DNA of 64,000 nucleotides from Nemophila menziesii (GCA_029959085.1 JARWIR010000023.1:8259860-8323859), one strand, 5' to 3'; positions 32,594 to 45,174 are shown, counted from the stretch's first letter. Made by a program: numbers and translations. Notes: generated by a model from the letters alone, not told the origin.

Positions 32594-34405
32594 AAAACTT
32601 TAAGTTGGGGGTCTTGATGTCTCCTCTTTTTTTATATATTACTATACTCAAGAAACATCTTTTTGAGAGTTTATGGGACCTAAGTGGGGGATTTTTCTCT
32701 AATATTTTCCATATCTTACTTTTCTGCATTATTTTGGGCAATATTTAAACTATAGAGTTTTTTTGTGTTAATTGGGTGTTAGGTGTGATTTTAGGTACAT
32801 GGTTGACGCAAGTGTCCAAGAAGATTAGGAAAAGACAATAATTGAAGTCCAAACCCAAGCCAAGGTGCAAAAAGAGCTCGAAGTCACTTTTAGAAAGTTA
32901 GAGCATTTACCAGAAAAGTCCATTATCATATTGTTTGTCACCATAATTAATTAGTACTCTCTGCGTTCCTAGAAGGTTGTCACATTTTATTTTGCTCACA
33001 AACTAATAAATGTCATTTATTATTCATGTGATTACTAAGATGCCCTCAATAAAAAATCTTGATATCTTGAATATTTTTTGGGAGCATAAATTATAATATA
33101 TAATTAGGGGTAAAAGTGGTATAAAGAAAAAGATGTGTCTTGATTTTCTAAAATGACAAACTTTTTGAAACAATTATTTATAGTATAAGTGACAACCTTT
33201 TAGGAATAGAGGGTAATAAATATAAACCTGATTCCTTTATATTTGGAATTAGCTTTGAGTTAGTGTTGGGTGATAAGTAACGAAAGTCAATTTGGATTTG
33301 AGATGAGAATGTTATGTCAGTTTTACCAGTGTAAGCATGGTAAAAAACGGTTTGGGCCAATTTTAAGCCACTTAAGTGAGTCCATTAGGTCCAAAACGTT
33401 TTTGGACCAATTATATAAAATTATTTGAGCTCCTAAATTCAGTACGCTTCATATTTTATCAAATTTTATCATCTAGAGAGAGCTCAAGCGCCTGGAGAAG
33501 AGGGAAGAAGGATTTTGCACCCAAATTTCACCTTCTTACTCCATTCTACAACCTATAAATTTCGTATTGTAGGTTAATTCGAGTCCATTTTATCTTTCAA
33601 ACATGATTCTATCTTTATAATAACTATATTTTCATTTATTTAGTATCAATTAAGCATTATATGCTTGAGACTTGCAATGGGAATGGACCCCAATTGATTT
33701 TTATCCATATTTTGGTGATTTGGGAAAATTTATATTATTGAAATGATTTGAATTAAATTTTATTATTCCATTGTTTATCATATTTGTGCTTGTTACCTAT
33801 TTATATCCTGATCAAATATAGGTAGTTTGAGACTATTAGACTAACACCGGGGTGAAGGGTCGGGATTTCAGACATAATATATAAACGCCTATTGCCTCGA
33901 ATCAGACGGATCTTGCATGCTAGGTAGTCAATAGGACCATGAACTTAATCCTACCAAAAAACCAAGAGATGAATAAGATAGAGAGCTAAGATCACCTGGG
34001 CGGGGTCTTAGATGATTTTGCATCCCGACTGATATGAAACATTGAATTCGCCCTTATACCAAAAACAGGATAATTATTGATTAGGAGGATTACTCACAAG
34101 GATCAGTCATTACTTCTCATAATTTATAATCTTTATAGCATTTTTAGTTAATTTCGCTTTAGTTTAATCTTTATTTATTTGAAACTTAGTCCTTTTAATA
34201 AAACCCCAAATACAAAATCCTTATTATTTGTATCGTTTCATTTGCAACTTAATGTTTTATTACATTGAAAACATACTATTCATAGCGTTAGTAGTCCCTA
34301 AGGACCGATCTCTTCCAGGCTTATCATATGTTTACCTGACGACACCTCGTACGCATGTGGAATGTCCTAGTTCCATTGATACCAATCTATTATTTTTATA
34401 TTACA
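32594..34405 (+). mobile_element. Polypurine tract and 3' LTR (Q2)
   Basis: The polypurine tract ends at 32,617 and the LTR runs 32,618-34,405, 1,788 bp as in Q1, starting TGTCTCCTC and ending TTATATTACA. A 112-codon frame at 34,228-34,566 crosses the LTR-LINE boundary and is not a gene. Confidence 0.68.
32957..33213. mobile_element. Stowaway-type MITE (257 bp, Q2)
   Basis: Same insertion as 9,825-10,081 with TA on both sides. Its presence at the same site in both units dates it before the duplication. Confidence 0.85.
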
Positions 34406-36150
34406 CTGGGAACCCAAACATATTTGAGTTTTCCAAAGGGGTTCTACAAGAGGATCGTGGAGAGAATGGGGGGATATTAGTGGCATGTAAGACAAAAACT
34501 CTATCACTAGCTGGGCATGTCACATTGGCAAAATTAGACCTATGTGTATACCTACTTATTAAATAAAAAAGTGATTAAACTCTCGATATACGTGTGTGCC
34601 GAGATTGATAAGATTGTTAGATATTTTATATGGGGGTCCTCGAATGAACAAAAGAAAATCCTTGGGTCTCTTAGGAACAAATATGTAAACCTAAGTCAGC
34701 GGGTGGGCTAGGCATACGAGGGGGAAAAATTATAACATTGCACTACAGCTAAACTTAGATTGAAATTTCTTTAGGATCACAAAGTCGCATGGGACCAGGT
34801 CTTTAAGAACAAATATTTTGCGAACGGTATTCTACAAAAAGAAATGAAGGATAGTGATTCGAATGTGTGTAAATAGATTCTTACTGGAGTAAGTTCGCTA
34901 AAGGAAGGGGTTATTGAGATGGAAGGAGCAAACAGGTTTGATTACTGTTGGACACGTGAAGCTTCAGGCCTTTTTTTTTTGTAATCTGCGTCCAAATATA
35001 TAGAAAATAGCATGGACCATACAAGATTTAGGTGGGAGAAAATATTGAAAATTACTTTCTTTTATGTAGAATCACAAGAAATCATCTCCCTTCCGTAGAA
35101 AGATATATACATGAGGGATGTTATTTGGGATAGAGAATGTAGCATATGCGGCAATGTGAGCGAAGACGTGGTGCACATTTTCTTGGGTTGTACGGTTGCA
35201 AAAATAATATGGCAGGAGCTAGGTTTGCAGCAAGAACTGTCCAAGGGAAGGAATGATTTTAGTTAGTAAGGATATGCTGTCATAAATAGTAACATGTGGA
35301 GTGCGAATGAGCAAAAGGAATTTCCTAGCAATATACTGAACGTGCAACAAATTTCGGAAAGGTGGTCACATATGGACAACTCCATCGCGAATCAGGTGTT
35401 TGCTCCAGGAGATAACATTTTACTTGATGCAACATTAAAGTCATGGTTGGAAACTAACTTATTGGCGTTCATATATATGATAGCTTGAAGTGTTCAACGA
35501 TTTTTGAATCTATGGAACACCAAAAAGAGGCATGGGGAAAGGAACGAGATCGTAGGGTTATCGTATCCATGAAATGGGTTAAACCCGATGGTCATTATGA
35601 TTTAATATGGAAGAAAGTTGCGATTCGAGGAAACGTAAAGCCGAGATATGAGGGATATCACGAGATAGAGATGGTCGTTCCTAGCGAGATTCTCTTAAGT
35701 GTGTGTGAGTCACCTTTATTATCATAAGCTTTGATGCTACATTATGGATTGAGATGGACAATTAGGCCTAAAATATCTAATTATCGAGATGGACTCGAGA
35801 GAGATTCATGCACTAGCGAAGAACGGTAGTAGTTCTAAGAGTTGGACTTTTCATGTTGGGCGAGGTTCTGCTAAAATCCTACAAGAACATTAAGACTTTA
35901 AGGTGAATCACTTCTATTGGGAAGCCAATATGTATGCAAACATACTGGAAAAGAAAGGAGTGGACTTGTTAGAGAGTCCTTGTGAGTATGATGGCCCTCC
36001 AAAGTATTTTTGGAGTTTTTTAACACGTTATAGGAGCGGGTGTGCATTTCCTTGGTCCTTTTTAGACTCCTCGTGAGGGAGTTAATTAGTGGTTAGGTAA
36101 CGACATTTCACGCCTCCGATTTATGCCCAAAAAAACTTATCATTGTGTTT
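34406..36150 (+). mobile_element. LINE B, 3' part (Q2)
   Basis: Collinear with 11,274-13,015. The RNase H end is better preserved here: FYWEANMYANILEKKGVDLL, then SPCEYDGPPKYFWSFLTRYR in one frame near 35,910-36,040. The zf-RVT motif lies near 35,150. Confidence 0.72.
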
Positions 36151-36416
36151 AGATAAGTGCTTAAATATTTTAATTTCCTGTGTGATTTTTGCTAGGTGGT
36201 GTACGAGGGAAATATTTTATGGTTTTGATGCTCGAGTTTTCAATATAATTAAAACCATAACATGAAAAATACACAAGGGAACTATAGGTGTTATCAGTTA
36301 CCCCTTAAATTTATCAAATACCTTTTGATTTGGACTTCCATGAATCTAGTCAACAAAGTAATGACTTCTATTTCAATATCAAAGAAAGTATCCCTCTATT
36401 ATTTGGATCCATGTTA

Positions 36417-36667
36417 CTCCTGGGTCCATATTATTTGTCCAACTTTCTAAAAAAATGTGTCCAATATTATTTGTCCATTTTTCATTACCAAGACAAATTT
36501 TTTCTACTTTTTCCAATATTATCCCTAATTAAATAATAAAAAAAGTATTGTAATAAATATCTCATGTATATTAATTAAGGGAAATTGTGTAAATAAGAAG
36601 ATTATAAAGTGTTTTTTAAAAACTTTATGCACCAAAAAGGTGGACAAGTAAAAATGGACGGAGGGAG
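36417..36667. mobile_element. Stowaway-type MITE (about 250 bp, Q2)
   Basis: Copy of the MITE at 13,283-13,532. Its right end reads GGACGGAGGGAG, closer to the family consensus. TA flanks lie at 36,415 and 36,668. Confidence 0.8.
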
Positions 36668-36669
36668 TA

Positions 36670-39665
36670 TTCTAAGCCCTGAAATATTATATGGGACTTC
36701 AATATGTATAGATTCTCCTCTGAAAATTAGGTGGTTTGGGACCTAATAGAACTAATATGAATAAATTAAACAAATGAGTAGCTAGGCTGAATATGACAGA
36801 TTGCATGCTAGAGGTTGTAAGTTCACATGGTCCAACAAAAGAAATAATTCTGAGCTAATCAAACAAGTTATTGATAGATTTTGTGTTAATATTGAATGAG
36901 ATACTATTTTTCCTAACTCATAGGTGGATATTATTCCTCCTGTGGGGTTAGATCACTCAATACTTGTTTTAATTAAGATGCTAAGAAAATACCTATATTA
37001 AAAAGATTCATTTTCAGTAAAACTTGGAATGTTATGAAGAATGTATTAAGATAATCACACACCACTAGCTTGAAATAATTTCTTTGAGGGGTAAAGGTAT
37101 TAACAATTTTGGTAAGAAATTAAACTCTCTCACTAGTAATTTAACTATTTGGGCAAAAGAATTGGCTAAGGAAAACAAAGATGTTCTTAAAAAAGATAAA
37201 AAGTATTTACAAAAGATGATTAATTTTGGTGATCCTATTGATCTGGATATCATAACTATATAGTGAAAAGGATAGGACAAATATGGAAGAATGAAGAAAT
37301 TTAATGGAAACTGAAATCTAGAATTAAATTGCTTACACTTGGTGATAAAAATACATCATATTTTCATTCTATAGATAAATCTAGAAGATTGAGGAATAAA
37401 ATCAATAGTATATTTACTGAAAATGATATTTAGATTGATAAAAAAAGGGGATATAGAGAATGAGATTAAAAATTACTTTAACTCTATTGTTTTTACTAAA
37501 AGCCCTATAAATTATACCTTAGTCATTGACTCTCTTAATAGATGCATAATTAATGATATGAATTCCTCTCAGACTAGTCCTGTTTATTTAAATGACATAA
37601 ATAATGTCTTATAGGAAATGCGGAGTGGTAGGTCGCTTGGCCTTGATGAGTACCTTGTATACTCTTACAAAAAACATTGGGATCTTATCAAATTTGATAT
37701 ACTTAGGTGTATATCTGATTTTCTTTGGAATGATGGTAATCATTATGAGATTAACAATAATCTGATTACTTTAATTCTTAAAGTTGAAAAATTTACAAAA
37801 ACTGCCCATTACAGACCAATTAGTTGTTCTAATGTTATTTATAATATTTTCTTTAAAATATTAGTGAAAATATTACAACACTTGACGCCTTTTATTATTA
37901 GTGAGAACTAGTGTGCTTTTAATCCTGGAAAGGAAATTACTTAGAACATATTGCTAGCTCATGAGAAAATAACTTCTTAAAAAGAAAAAGAACAACTGAA
38001 ACACATTAATATGGCCACTAAGGCAGATGTTGGTAATGCTTATGATTTTATGTAAAATGAGATTTTTTGAATGATATCTTATTAAAATGGGATTTTGTGA
38101 TAGATAGGTTAAATGGATTATGGATGTGTTACCCCAGTCACTTATAGTGTACTTATGAATTATGACAAGCAGGCCAGATTCCCCTATCTAACCACTCGAA
38201 AAGCCTTAGGCAGTGGGACCCTTTCTCACCCTTTGTCTTTTGTATTATAACTCAAGTTTTAACCTATCTTATGGATGATAAAATTGTCATATATATGATT
38301 AGAGGATTGAGGATTAATAAACATTGTCCTACTTCAAGTCAGATATTATTTGCGGATAATATTCTTTTCTTCATCACTGATGAAACTGAGGATGTTGAAC
38401 ACTTTAAAAATTTGCTTAATGATTATAGTCATGCCTCAGGTCAATGCAGTAACCTTAATAAAAGTGGTATTGTTTTTTGTAAAAATACTCTAGTGGATAG
38501 AATAAATCATTTACTTGATATTCTAAGGATGAATAAACTCGAAAAGTTAGGCAAATATTTAGGACTACCTGTTGATTTGAGTAGATCCAATGTTATGTTT
38601 ATTAAGTGGATGGAAAATGATAAATAGTAAAATGGAATACTATTTTTCTGTTAAATGCTGAGAAAGAGACTCTTACAATGGAAGTGATTAATGCTATTCC
38701 CTCATATACTATGGACGATTTCTTGATCCCTATTAGTATATGTCATCAAATTGATTCTCTTATAGCTAAATTTTGGTGGAATAAAAACAATAGAAAAAGG
38801 AATCATTGGATAAAATTGAGGGACATAACCATTAATAAACATAATAAGGGTATGGTTTTTAAAAGTATACGACTAAAACATATAGCCCTACTTGATAGAA
38901 ATGTTTGGAAGATCTTTAATAAACCAAAATCTCTTTTGGCTAGGACACTGAAAGGAATATATTTTAAAAATTCTAGCTTCCTTGAAGCAAATCTAGATTA
39001 TAATCCCTCTTGGGGTTGGAGAAGTCTACTTGAGGGAAGAAATAATTTTAAGAAAGATTTAATTTTGAAGGTGGGAAATGGAAACTCTATAAATATATGG
39101 CATAATAGCTGGATTCCAGGTATTAAATCTCTTACTAATACTAGGAATTGTCCTTTTACATATGTATCGGAACTATTTTATGAAGGTTCTTGCATTTGGG
39201 TTCATAATTTGCTCACAGAGTGGTTTGAAACAGATATTATAGAGAAAAAATTAAAAATAATGACCCCCTATTTCTATAAGTGTTGATAACGCTTCTTGGC
39301 TTTCTCTATAGATGGGGAGGTTAATTCTAAAGCTATATAGGTATTTGAAATAAAAAGAGATGGGAAAAGAAAAAAATGAATAGGAGAGGTTACATAGTGG
39401 CTCCTATGCCACCCCAAACTCAGTTTGGAAGGAGGTTTGGAACCTTAAGGTACCTCCTAAGATTAGAATTTTTGTTTGGTAACTGTATAAAAGAAAACTT
39501 TCTACTGAGGAGCTAAAATTTAAAAGAAAATGCACCACTTCTCTCATGTGTAATGTTTGTAGGATAGAACCTGAATCTATTAAACACCTCTTGTTTAATT
39601 GTTCATGGACTAGAGTATTATGGCTCACCTCCGTAGTGAAAATGTTGCTTAATTCAATTTGGACT
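36670..39665 (+). mobile_element. LINE A, more complete copy (Q2)
   Basis: Keeps the 571 bp lost in Q1. RT is open at 37,618-37,911 and again at 38,271-38,627, where the active site reads LFADNILFF (Asp to Asn in the FADD motif, 38,346). A 202-codon frame at 38,678-39,286 covers the region after RT (FWWNKNNRKRNHWIKLRDIT, then SLLEGRNNFKKDLILKVGNG and WHNSWIPG). The zf-RVT knuckle CNVCRIEPESIKHLLFNC follows at 39,546. Stops and shifts separate the parts. Confidence 0.82.
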
Positions 39666-39668
39666 TCT

Positions 39669-39671
<3 letters not shown>

Positions 39672-39716
<45 letters not shown>
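39672..39716. repeat. (TA)n microsatellite
   Basis: About 45 bp of TA in the trailer of LINE A. About 60 bp of LINE sequence present in Q1 just before its TA tract are missing here. Confidence 0.95.
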
Positions 39717-39719
<3 letters not shown>

Positions 39720-40663
39720 ATCATCTTTGTAATACTTTGGAATATTTGAAAATCAAGAAAAAAAAGCTTGCTTAGAAGGCGTTATACCAGAACCTATACT
39801 GGTTTTAAATTAGTCTTTAATTGCCTATGATGAGTACTGCAATTATAATAACAATTCCTTTGAGGCAAAAAATTTAACACAAATATAGGTATTGGAATCC
39901 ATTTCCAATACTTATACTACACTAGAGGTAAATGTTAAATATTAACTCTAAACATGTAAAGAACAAAAACAAACATTGTAGTGATATGTGGAATAAAAAT
40001 TTAAGTTATGATTTAGATATAACACATGCTTTTTTTTAATAATGACTCAAATGTTTCATCTGTGAGTGTTCTTAAGGATAAAAATGATACTCTAACTCAT
40101 GGTCATGCTTGGCCTTTTACTTTAACAGTCTTGAGAAAGTCGTGGTTATAGGAGTGCGTAATGGCCTTAGTTCAGCGATCAATCTTCATCGAGAAGACAT
40201 TAGAATCCTTAGTGACAATAAGGTGGTATAAGGTGGTAGTAGGGATGTTGGAATTTTCCAAAACTCCTCCTAATACTAGGCATAAATTGTTCTATTTTGA
40301 TATCAAGAAATTGAGTTGGAATAGATTAATTTATTTTTATTTTATTTCTAAAAAAGACAATGTTTTTGCGATTGAGCCGCGAGACAAAATCTCATGGGTG
40401 TTTTGTCTCGTGATTGGGTCTCTAACACCTCCACCAATTTGCTAGTTTTCTTTCAAAATTCTCAACTCGTAGGCCTATTGGGTAAAATCTATCTTTTGAA
40501 ATGACTATTATTTCCATTTAATATCATATGTTTTTGACAAAAAAATTAAAGAAAAGAAAAGAATTAATGACGATGAAAGTACATGGATACTCATCATACT
40601 TGTAACGTGGCGAATCTATTGGAAGCCGATTCGTGTGAAAGGATCATACACTAATACGGTAAA
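39717..40663. other. End of Q2 and start of block I, unassigned
   Basis: Homology to Q1 ends at 40,211. A 94-codon frame at 40,161-40,445 crosses that point and has no recognised domain. The remainder up to 40,663 shows no gene. Confidence 0.4.
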
Positions 40664-40975
40664 ACTTATATAAAACCTCATTTCGGTTACATTTTTTCAT
40701 AAATCAAAAGTATAAATTTAAAGAAAGAGAAAAAGTTCCTTGGAGCAGCATATGATTTTTGACATCTCTCTTAAGAATATAAGGTATCAAGAACTTTTAT
40801 CAGCGATGTTTAAATCAGGTACCCCCTCGATTCCTCCCTTCTTTCATATTTCCCACTTATTAAGTTGTAATAACTATGAAATATACAATCGATCTGAAAA
40901 ACTTAAGGGAAAACAAAAGTAGGAGATATTGAGGAAGTGTTACAATTAAGAAAGAAAGTTTATGCGGTTTACTAG
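40664..40975 (+). repeat. Dispersed fragment of the S unit
   Basis: Matches about 21,111-21,377 of the S unit, from the plus-strand TATA box to TTATGCGGTTT, with many substitutions and about 45 bp of extra leader. It holds a short open frame from an ATG at 40,806 (MFKSGTPSIPPFFHISHLLS, then CNNYEIYNRSEKLKGKQK, stop at 40,920). It is the most diverged S copy and the only one outside the arrays. Confidence 0.85.
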
Positions 40976-41344
40976 ATCAATTATTGATAATAAAATCCAG
41001 GTCGGCTGGTTTTTGAAGCAGAATAGGTGAAATCCTCTCATGGATTGATTAAGCCTCAAAGTACGAAGCGCATTAGCAGCAAATCTCAGCGCATAACATA
41101 AACTAGGTGAACTTCCGAACACCTTTAGCCAAAGCATTTTGTAATTCCTCAAGCTTCTTCCTAGAATAACGCCTCCATTAGTGGTCATGGTGAGTAATTT
41201 CTGCGCATAATGAATAGCATTTCATCAACTGCATCGCCTTCTCGTACGATAAAAATATCTTTAGTGTAAAGTGAATGGTTCCACATAAAAATCGTTGACC
41301 ATGTCATTTCATAATTTCCATGGTAAGATCTACTTCCTACCTTA

Positions 41345-41348
<4 letters not shown>
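40976..41348 (-). other. Unrecognised coding-like stretch, minus strand
   Basis: An 80-codon minus-strand frame (41,188-40,946, MTTNGGVILGRSLRNYKMLW) has a normal-looking amino-acid mix, but I do not recognise it. It could be a piece of a host gene or of a transposon. Confidence 0.25.

Positions 41349-41429
<81 letters not shown>
41349..41429. repeat. (TA)n microsatellite, about 80 bp
   Basis: Uninterrupted TA for about 40 repeats. It is self-complementary and prone to length change and to misassembly. Confidence 0.95.
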
Positions 41430-41433
<4 letters not shown>

Positions 41434-41495
41434 TGCTTACATACTCTATTTATGATATTATGAAGTTACTAATTAATTGTTTTGTTTCACAAAAT

Positions 41496-41605
41496 AGAAT
41501 CTCTAAAGGAGTCACTTGCTGTTCACATGCACAAATCCTTCTCCGGCTTAATTCAACTAAAAACTTTGTTGCTTACTGATCAGACTTTCGTGCAGAAATG
41601 GGGTA
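41496..41605 (+). other. Exon-like segment
   Basis: Sequence bounded by an AAAATAG acceptor and an ATGGG/GTATGT donor encodes ESLKESLAVHMHKSFSGLIQ, then LKTLLLTDQTFVQKWG. It looks like a single exon of a lost gene. No family recognised. Confidence 0.25.
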
Positions 41606-42589
41606 TGTCCATTTCTTACAACATGTTTCATTTGCATTTTGCTTTTTGCATTTGTAGGCCCCCCCGACTTTGAACATTTTTTTAACCATATTAAAAAATA
41701 TATGTTTTATTTTGTAGTTTATTTGGTATAATAGGGGATTATAGTGTAAATAATAAAAAAAATTAATGTCAAGGCATGTAGTGTAACTTTGCGTAATATA
41801 GGGACCTATAAAACAATTCTTTTGCTGGCGAAATCCTATTTTAGGATTTGTGTTTTTGTGTTTTTGTATTTAGTAAGTCCTTTTGTTGTTAGTGAAGCAT
41901 GAATTTAAGTGGAGCCTCTCCGCAAATAAATTCCTATAGAGGTAAAGGAAGAGTTTGAAAACGAGAATTTGTAAAAGTGGTAGAACGATGGCAATTCAGG
42001 AATAACCAAACTACATATCTTGCTTCTTTAATTATTAAATTTATGAAGACTGTCTAAATTTTTATATAAATTAGGGCTAAGAAGGTGTGTTAATGGGAAA
42101 ATAACAAGAGGATTCATATGCCGATCTGAGCAAAGAAGATGCGTGAGGAGGACACTGTCATTTGCAAATAGTGAGTCTTGAGACCATCTTTTTTTGGTCA
42201 AATATTAGTATTAGATTGATAGTTCTAGTGGTTAGAGAAGCATTGACTCAATGGTTCTCAGTTATGCTCATTATTATGTAACAATATATAAGATTGGATT
42301 TGGTCATCTTTTAATTCCGAGTGAAACAGAACTTCTACATTTGAGCCACATTATCTAAGACCCACTTATTTGTAATATCAAAACTATTTAGTTTTGAACT
42401 TCTGAGTGAAATTATTCATTCATTTCCTTTAAATTTAAATGTAAATTTGTTTAATTCACAGTGTTGAATTTTTCAAATGCTAAACCAAATTCTACCATAG
42501 TGATTATTATAGAAACAAAAGTTGCAATGTCGGTATGAGATTTTAGGTAAATTTTTCTAGACATTATGGAGTAATCCGGGATTTGAAGT
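41606..42589. other. Unassigned part of block I
   Basis: No convincing frame, repeat or domain seen. Confidence 0.4.
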
Positions 42590-42770
42590 AAACTCTACTT
42601 AACGGGAACGGGTAGCAAATATATGTGCGGATTTGCTAGCTAAGAGAGGTGCGGAGATTTTTGGGGAACCATGCGTATATGCAGATCCTCCAGAGTACCT
42701 AAAGAGCAGCTTAACGGGAGATAGGAGTGGTTGCGCAATTCATAGACTAGTTGTAGTTTTCCCGTAAGGT
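42590..42770 (+). mobile_element. LINE RNase H end fragment
   Basis: The frame VANICADLLAKRGAEIFGEP continues CVYADPPEYLKSSLTGDRSG. Its last part resembles the end of LINE B (CEYDGPPKYFWSFLTRYRSG near 35,980), so it comes from a related LINE. N(I/Q)CAD(L)LAKRG is the usual last RNase H motif of plant LINEs. Confidence 0.65.
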
Positions 42771-42900
42771 CTTAGTTAGTTGTTACTAATTTCAGCTTTA
42801 AAGCCTCATATGTATGCAAAAGAAGAAGAAGTTAGAGGACTATTAAAAACCCCAAAACTCTTAAAATGACAAGTAGGTTGGAATGCATTATATGGAAGCC

Positions 42901-42906
<6 letters not shown>

Positions 42907-42931
<25 letters not shown>

Positions 42932-43050
42932 TATTCAATAATTTGTAATTGTATATTATTTATTGTGATTATTTAATGATTTGTAATTGTATATTATTTA
43001 TTGTGATTATTTAATAATTTGTAATTGTATATTATTTATGGATTTATTAC
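42907..43050. repeat. TA tract and 38-bp minisatellite
   Basis: A TA tract (42,907-42,931) is followed by about 2.5 copies of a 38-bp AT-rich unit beginning GTAATTGTATATTATTTATT. A related unit reappears near 44,620-44,670. Confidence 0.8.
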
Positions 43051-43718
43051 CATTTACATCTCAAATCTTATATTAATATCTCTCTCCCATATTTACTTAT
43101 TTATTATATTGTCCACAAAAGTCCTAAAACAAGAAAATTATACTTATTATACCCCTTTTTTAATTTTAATTAGTCCTTTGCAAACCACCATTGTCCTCAC
43201 CTACGGCTTCTCCTACAGTTTCGCCACCATCCGAATCCTTTCTCTTCTCCGCCTGCTCTAACTATGTTGTTTATAGAGACTTCTCTCTCCTTTTTTGGTG
43301 GTGATACATATGGATAATGTACAATTTTGTATCAGGAGTAGTACTTAGTACTTCTTGTTGGGATGTGAAATTAGGGTTATTGAGATTAATAAGTATGGAA
43401 TTGCATCGATTGTTTGTCGTACATCAACTTTTTTTATAATGATTTTTTACTGGATAATAGTGATGTGGATATGTAATATCTGTGTTTAGCTTAGCTGAAC
43501 ATATGATGATATTTGAATGTTTATGGGGTATGTTTTGCATAGGTTTTAATGAAGATAAACTTTCCTGGTGAGTCAAACTTTGAAGGCACGAAGTCAACAA
43601 GCACTTTCTGCATTTCGTGGGATCACAATAGATTCAACTGAATATTTTGAATTTTATAGCATAGAAATAAATAAATAAATGCATGGACTTGTTTGCAATT
43701 TTTTCAAAATTATGCAGA
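43051..43718. other. Unassigned part of block I
   Basis: A 78-codon frame at 43,025-43,261 begins inside the minisatellite and is not credible. No domain seen. Confidence 0.4.
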
Positions 43719-44268
43719 AAAATTTAGCAAGGAGCCATATGTTGGTGAATAAATGGAGGACTAAACGATAATATTTTTGGCCAAATTTTTTCCCAGGAGT
43801 AGAACATATATTCTAGTTTTTGTATGTTGTTTCAGACCAGAAGAACCCGCTCGCTCGTTAGATGCCCCGATAGATGTTTCAAATAGCTTAAAAAATAAAA
43901 ATTCTGCAGAAAAACTTAGTATAGTGTCATGTTTGGGTGATTAAATGGAGGACTAAATGATGATATTTTTTGTCATTTTTTTTCAGGGAGTAAAACATAT
44001 ATTCTAGTTTCGTATTTTGTTTCGGACCAGAGAAACCAGCTAGTTAGATGCCACAATAGATGTCTCAAAAACGCTAAAAAACGAAAATTCTGCAAAAAAG
44101 CTTAACATATAGTCATGTTTGGGTGATTAAATGGAGGACTAAACGATGATATTTTTAGCCATATTTTTTTCCGGGAGTAAAACATATATTCTAGTTTCGC
44201 ATGTCGTTTCGTACTACAGGAAGCAGCTCCTTAGATGCCCCAATAGATGTCTCTAAAACACTAAAAAA
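43719..44268. repeat. Satellite-like tandem repeat, three units of about 186-192 bp
   Basis: The phrase AAATGGAGGACTAAA recurs at 43,751, 43,943 and 44,129. Each unit also has a GGAGTARAACATATATTCTAG phrase, a CTAGTTT...GTTTCRGACCAG phrase and a TTAGATGCC...ATAGATGT end. Units differ by perhaps 15 per cent by eye. A weaker partial unit may precede 43,719. Confidence 0.82.
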
Positions 44269-44269
44269 A

Positions 44270-44530
44270 AAATTGGTGGAATTTTTCCCACCAAACTATA
44301 TAAACCCCCAAATATAATATGGTGGGATTTTTCCCACCAAACGAAAAACATAAACTTCCAAAACAACATAAACCCCGATTTTTCGCACCAAATAACAATA
44401 TAAAAATTTGGTGAGAAGTTTGTTTGGTGGGAAAAAAATTGGCCAGAAAATTTTGGCCGAAAATTTTTTGGCGGGAAAAATTGCTTAGGAATTTTTTTGG
44501 TAGGAAAATTTAGTGAGATGAAACTAATTC
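44270..44530. repeat. Foldback-like segment with E2F-type motifs
   Basis: Short inverted motifs are crowded here: TTTCCCACCAAA at 44,284 and 44,330, TTTGGTGGGAAA at 44,423 and TTTGGCGGGAAA at 44,467. GGTGGGATTTTTCCCACC (44,321-44,338) is a hairpin with 7-bp arms and a TTTT loop. TTTGGCGGGAAA fits the plant E2F consensus. Such clusters are known within some plant MITE/CACTA-type elements; no element ends could be fixed here. Confidence 0.55.
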
Positions 44531-45174
44531 AAGGGTATTATTATCTATTATGTCATTTAAATTATACATAATTTTTAAGGTCAATATCAACCCCTTCTAG
44601 GATGGTATTGCTAATTGCCTCATTATTTATTGTGATTATTTAATAATTTATAATTGTTTATTATTTATTTTTATTGTAATAATTTTAGTAACAATTTTTC
44701 TTTGCATTATAAAATAAGAATTAAATCTAATTTAAAATTTATAGAAGTTGAAGTGATTATATATGAGTTGTTGAGTTTAAATGATAATTTTAATAAATAA
44801 TTGATTTTTTTAATAACCAAATATTTAGAAATTGGCTATACATACACTTGATCACTATACAAAGGGTGCAAAATAAAAAATTCTAGAAATTAGACGTATA
44901 CTGTGTTTGAAGCAACTCTGATGGTAGAAAGAAGATTTTGTGTAAGGAACAATATAAAGAGGTAAGTAATTTTAACATTTCATTAAATGTATAATTTATT
45001 AGTTTATTTATATAAAATGAGCTAGTATGAAAGATTTGATATTTAAATATAACAATATATTATTAGGTCAATTATGTACGGCCTATAATGTAAGTATTTA
45101 TTATTCATATATGTAAAAATTATTTAATATAATTATAATAACAACATAAGAATATTATATCCTTACTCTTTATT
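44531..45174. other. AT-rich end of block I and start of R2
   Basis: No gene. Homology with R1 resumes at about 44,749. Confidence 0.5.

Larger units (their letters stand above)
27380..34405 (+). mobile_element. Ty3/gypsy Athila-type element, 5'-truncated (copy Q2)
   Basis: Same layout and same 5' cut as the Q1 copy. It shares with Q1 the 414-bp integrase loss, the 51-bp loss in the basic ORF and a one-base loss after the RT active site, but keeps about 108 bp of leader that Q1 lost. Its parts are listed separately. Confidence 0.85.

Noticed and set aside
41349..41429. Terminator or regulatory hairpin
   Set aside because: It is a simple TA microsatellite; self-pairing is unavoidable and says nothing about function.
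43719..44268. Centromeric satellite
   Set aside because: Period is suitable but only three units are present and they sit inside a transposon-rich duplicated block.
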